From an uncultured Planctomycetaceae bacterium (GTDB taxonomy: Bacteria > Planctomycetota > Planctomycetia > Pirellulales > UBA1268), in NCBI GenBank assembly GCA_937900985.1, contig CALCGM010000594.1, positions 1 to 6,435 of the forward strand: a stretch of 6,435 nucleotides of DNA. Direction: 5' to 3'. The notes beneath the pieces are model-generated. The model made no database searches. It was not told where the DNA came from and saw only the letters and a list, made by a program, of their open reading frames with translations. Positions 6,084-6,435 of this stretch are shown piece by piece. Numbering within the stretch: the first letter of the stretch is position 1; each line of letters begins with the position of its first letter. Both the position numbers and the translations under genes were made by a program.

Positions 6084-6435
6084 TCAGCCGTGACGCTGGG
6101 CTTCGGCGATCGCCTCACGAATCCGTTCAAACGGTTCGCGGAGATCGATCTCGGGCAGCAGGCTGCCGAAGCGTTCGCGGAGCGGCTCGACGGGATCGAC
6201 AACCGCAACCGGCAGGTCCGTTTCACCCTGCAGCTGCATCATCTGGGGGCTCTCCACGAGCACCAGCCGCGGCTTCACGCCCGCCGCGGCGACAAGCGAG
6301 CCGCCGATGCGGCGACCATGCAGTTCGCCATGAAGGGTTGGACCGTAGAGGATCTCCTGGGCCCGAGAGACCCGCACCGGCGCCGTGCAGTGAAACTCCA
6401 GCGGCCGGCCCACCCCGTCCACGAGAAGGTAGCCG
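6084..6435 (-). CDS. Conserved-looking protein of unknown function, 5' end outside the window
   Basis: The visible 116 C-terminal residues read in frame from the right edge to a TGA at 6084-6086. The frame stays open at the edge and the GTG at 6420-6422 has no ribosome-binding site, so the gene most likely starts outside. The sequence begins GYLLVDGVGRPLEFHCTAPV, continues through RAQEILYGPTL (24-34) and IGGSLV (43-48), then PRLVLVE (55-61), and ends in a charged helical tail. The mix of hydrophobic strands, glycine turns and an acidic/basic helix looks like a real folded protein. I do not recognise a named domain. Its close spacing to the SNF2 gene on the same strand suggests cotranscription and a shared role, but nothing visible indicates catalysis. 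The cysteine and histidine in EFHCTAP (13-19) are notable but are not a proven metal site. Confidence 0.75.
   Translation of the reverse strand, partial: GYLLVDGVGRPLEFHCTAPVRVSRAQEILYGPTLHGELHGRRIGGSLVAAAGVKPRLVLVESPQMMQLQGETDLPVAVVDPVEPLRERFGSLLPEIDLREPFERIREAIAEAQRHG

Noticed and set aside
6041..6226. An SNF2 start at 6226
   Set aside because: This extension would overlap the upstream gene in another frame and is Ser/Arg-rich without motifs; the ATG at 6040 leaves a normal 43-bp operon gap.

Overview
The window is GC-rich, bacterial and densely coded. It holds four complete protein genes, one partial gene and an unusual palindromic element at the left edge. I infer a planctomycete-like source (Planctomycetota, perhaps Pirellulales) from the GC-rich style, the structured intergenic repeat, and the pairing of a compact SNF2 ATPase with a small uncharacterised gene. 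This is an impression, not a demonstrated assignment.

Layout from left to right. Bases 1-192 are a composite palindromic element with perfect 23-bp inverted ends. Nested inside it is a 73-nt four-way-junction (cloverleaf-like) fold in which every base pairs except three 3-nt loops. The right end of the element supplies the stop codon of mnmG (190-2043, minus), a complete tRNA wobble-uridine modification enzyme. A 138-bp divergent spacer separates mnmG from a plus-strand polyprenol-phosphate mannosyltransferase-like GT2 glycosyltransferase (2182-2949). That gene converges, across a 37-bp gap, on a minus-strand prokaryotic pentameric ligand-gated ion channel (2987-4120) with a signal peptide and an ELIC-like pore helix. 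A 162-bp spacer with a plausible promoter and overlapping stem-loops separates the channel from the stop of a 585-residue SNF2-family ATPase (4283-6040, minus). This ATPase lies 43 bp downstream of, and probably in an operon with, a conserved-looking protein of unknown function (6084 to the right edge, minus, 5' end missing).

mnmG and the glycosyltransferase are housekeeping-type genes: tRNA decoding, and supply of a lipid-linked sugar for envelope glycosylation. The channel is probably its own transcription unit, sensing an unknown ligand. The SNF2 gene and its upstream neighbour look like a functional pair acting on DNA or a DNA-protein complex. No CRISPR array, tRNA, rRNA or transposase gene is visible. 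No stretch over 300 bases lacks a gene or a described element. The most unusual items are the left-edge element and the SNF2 module.
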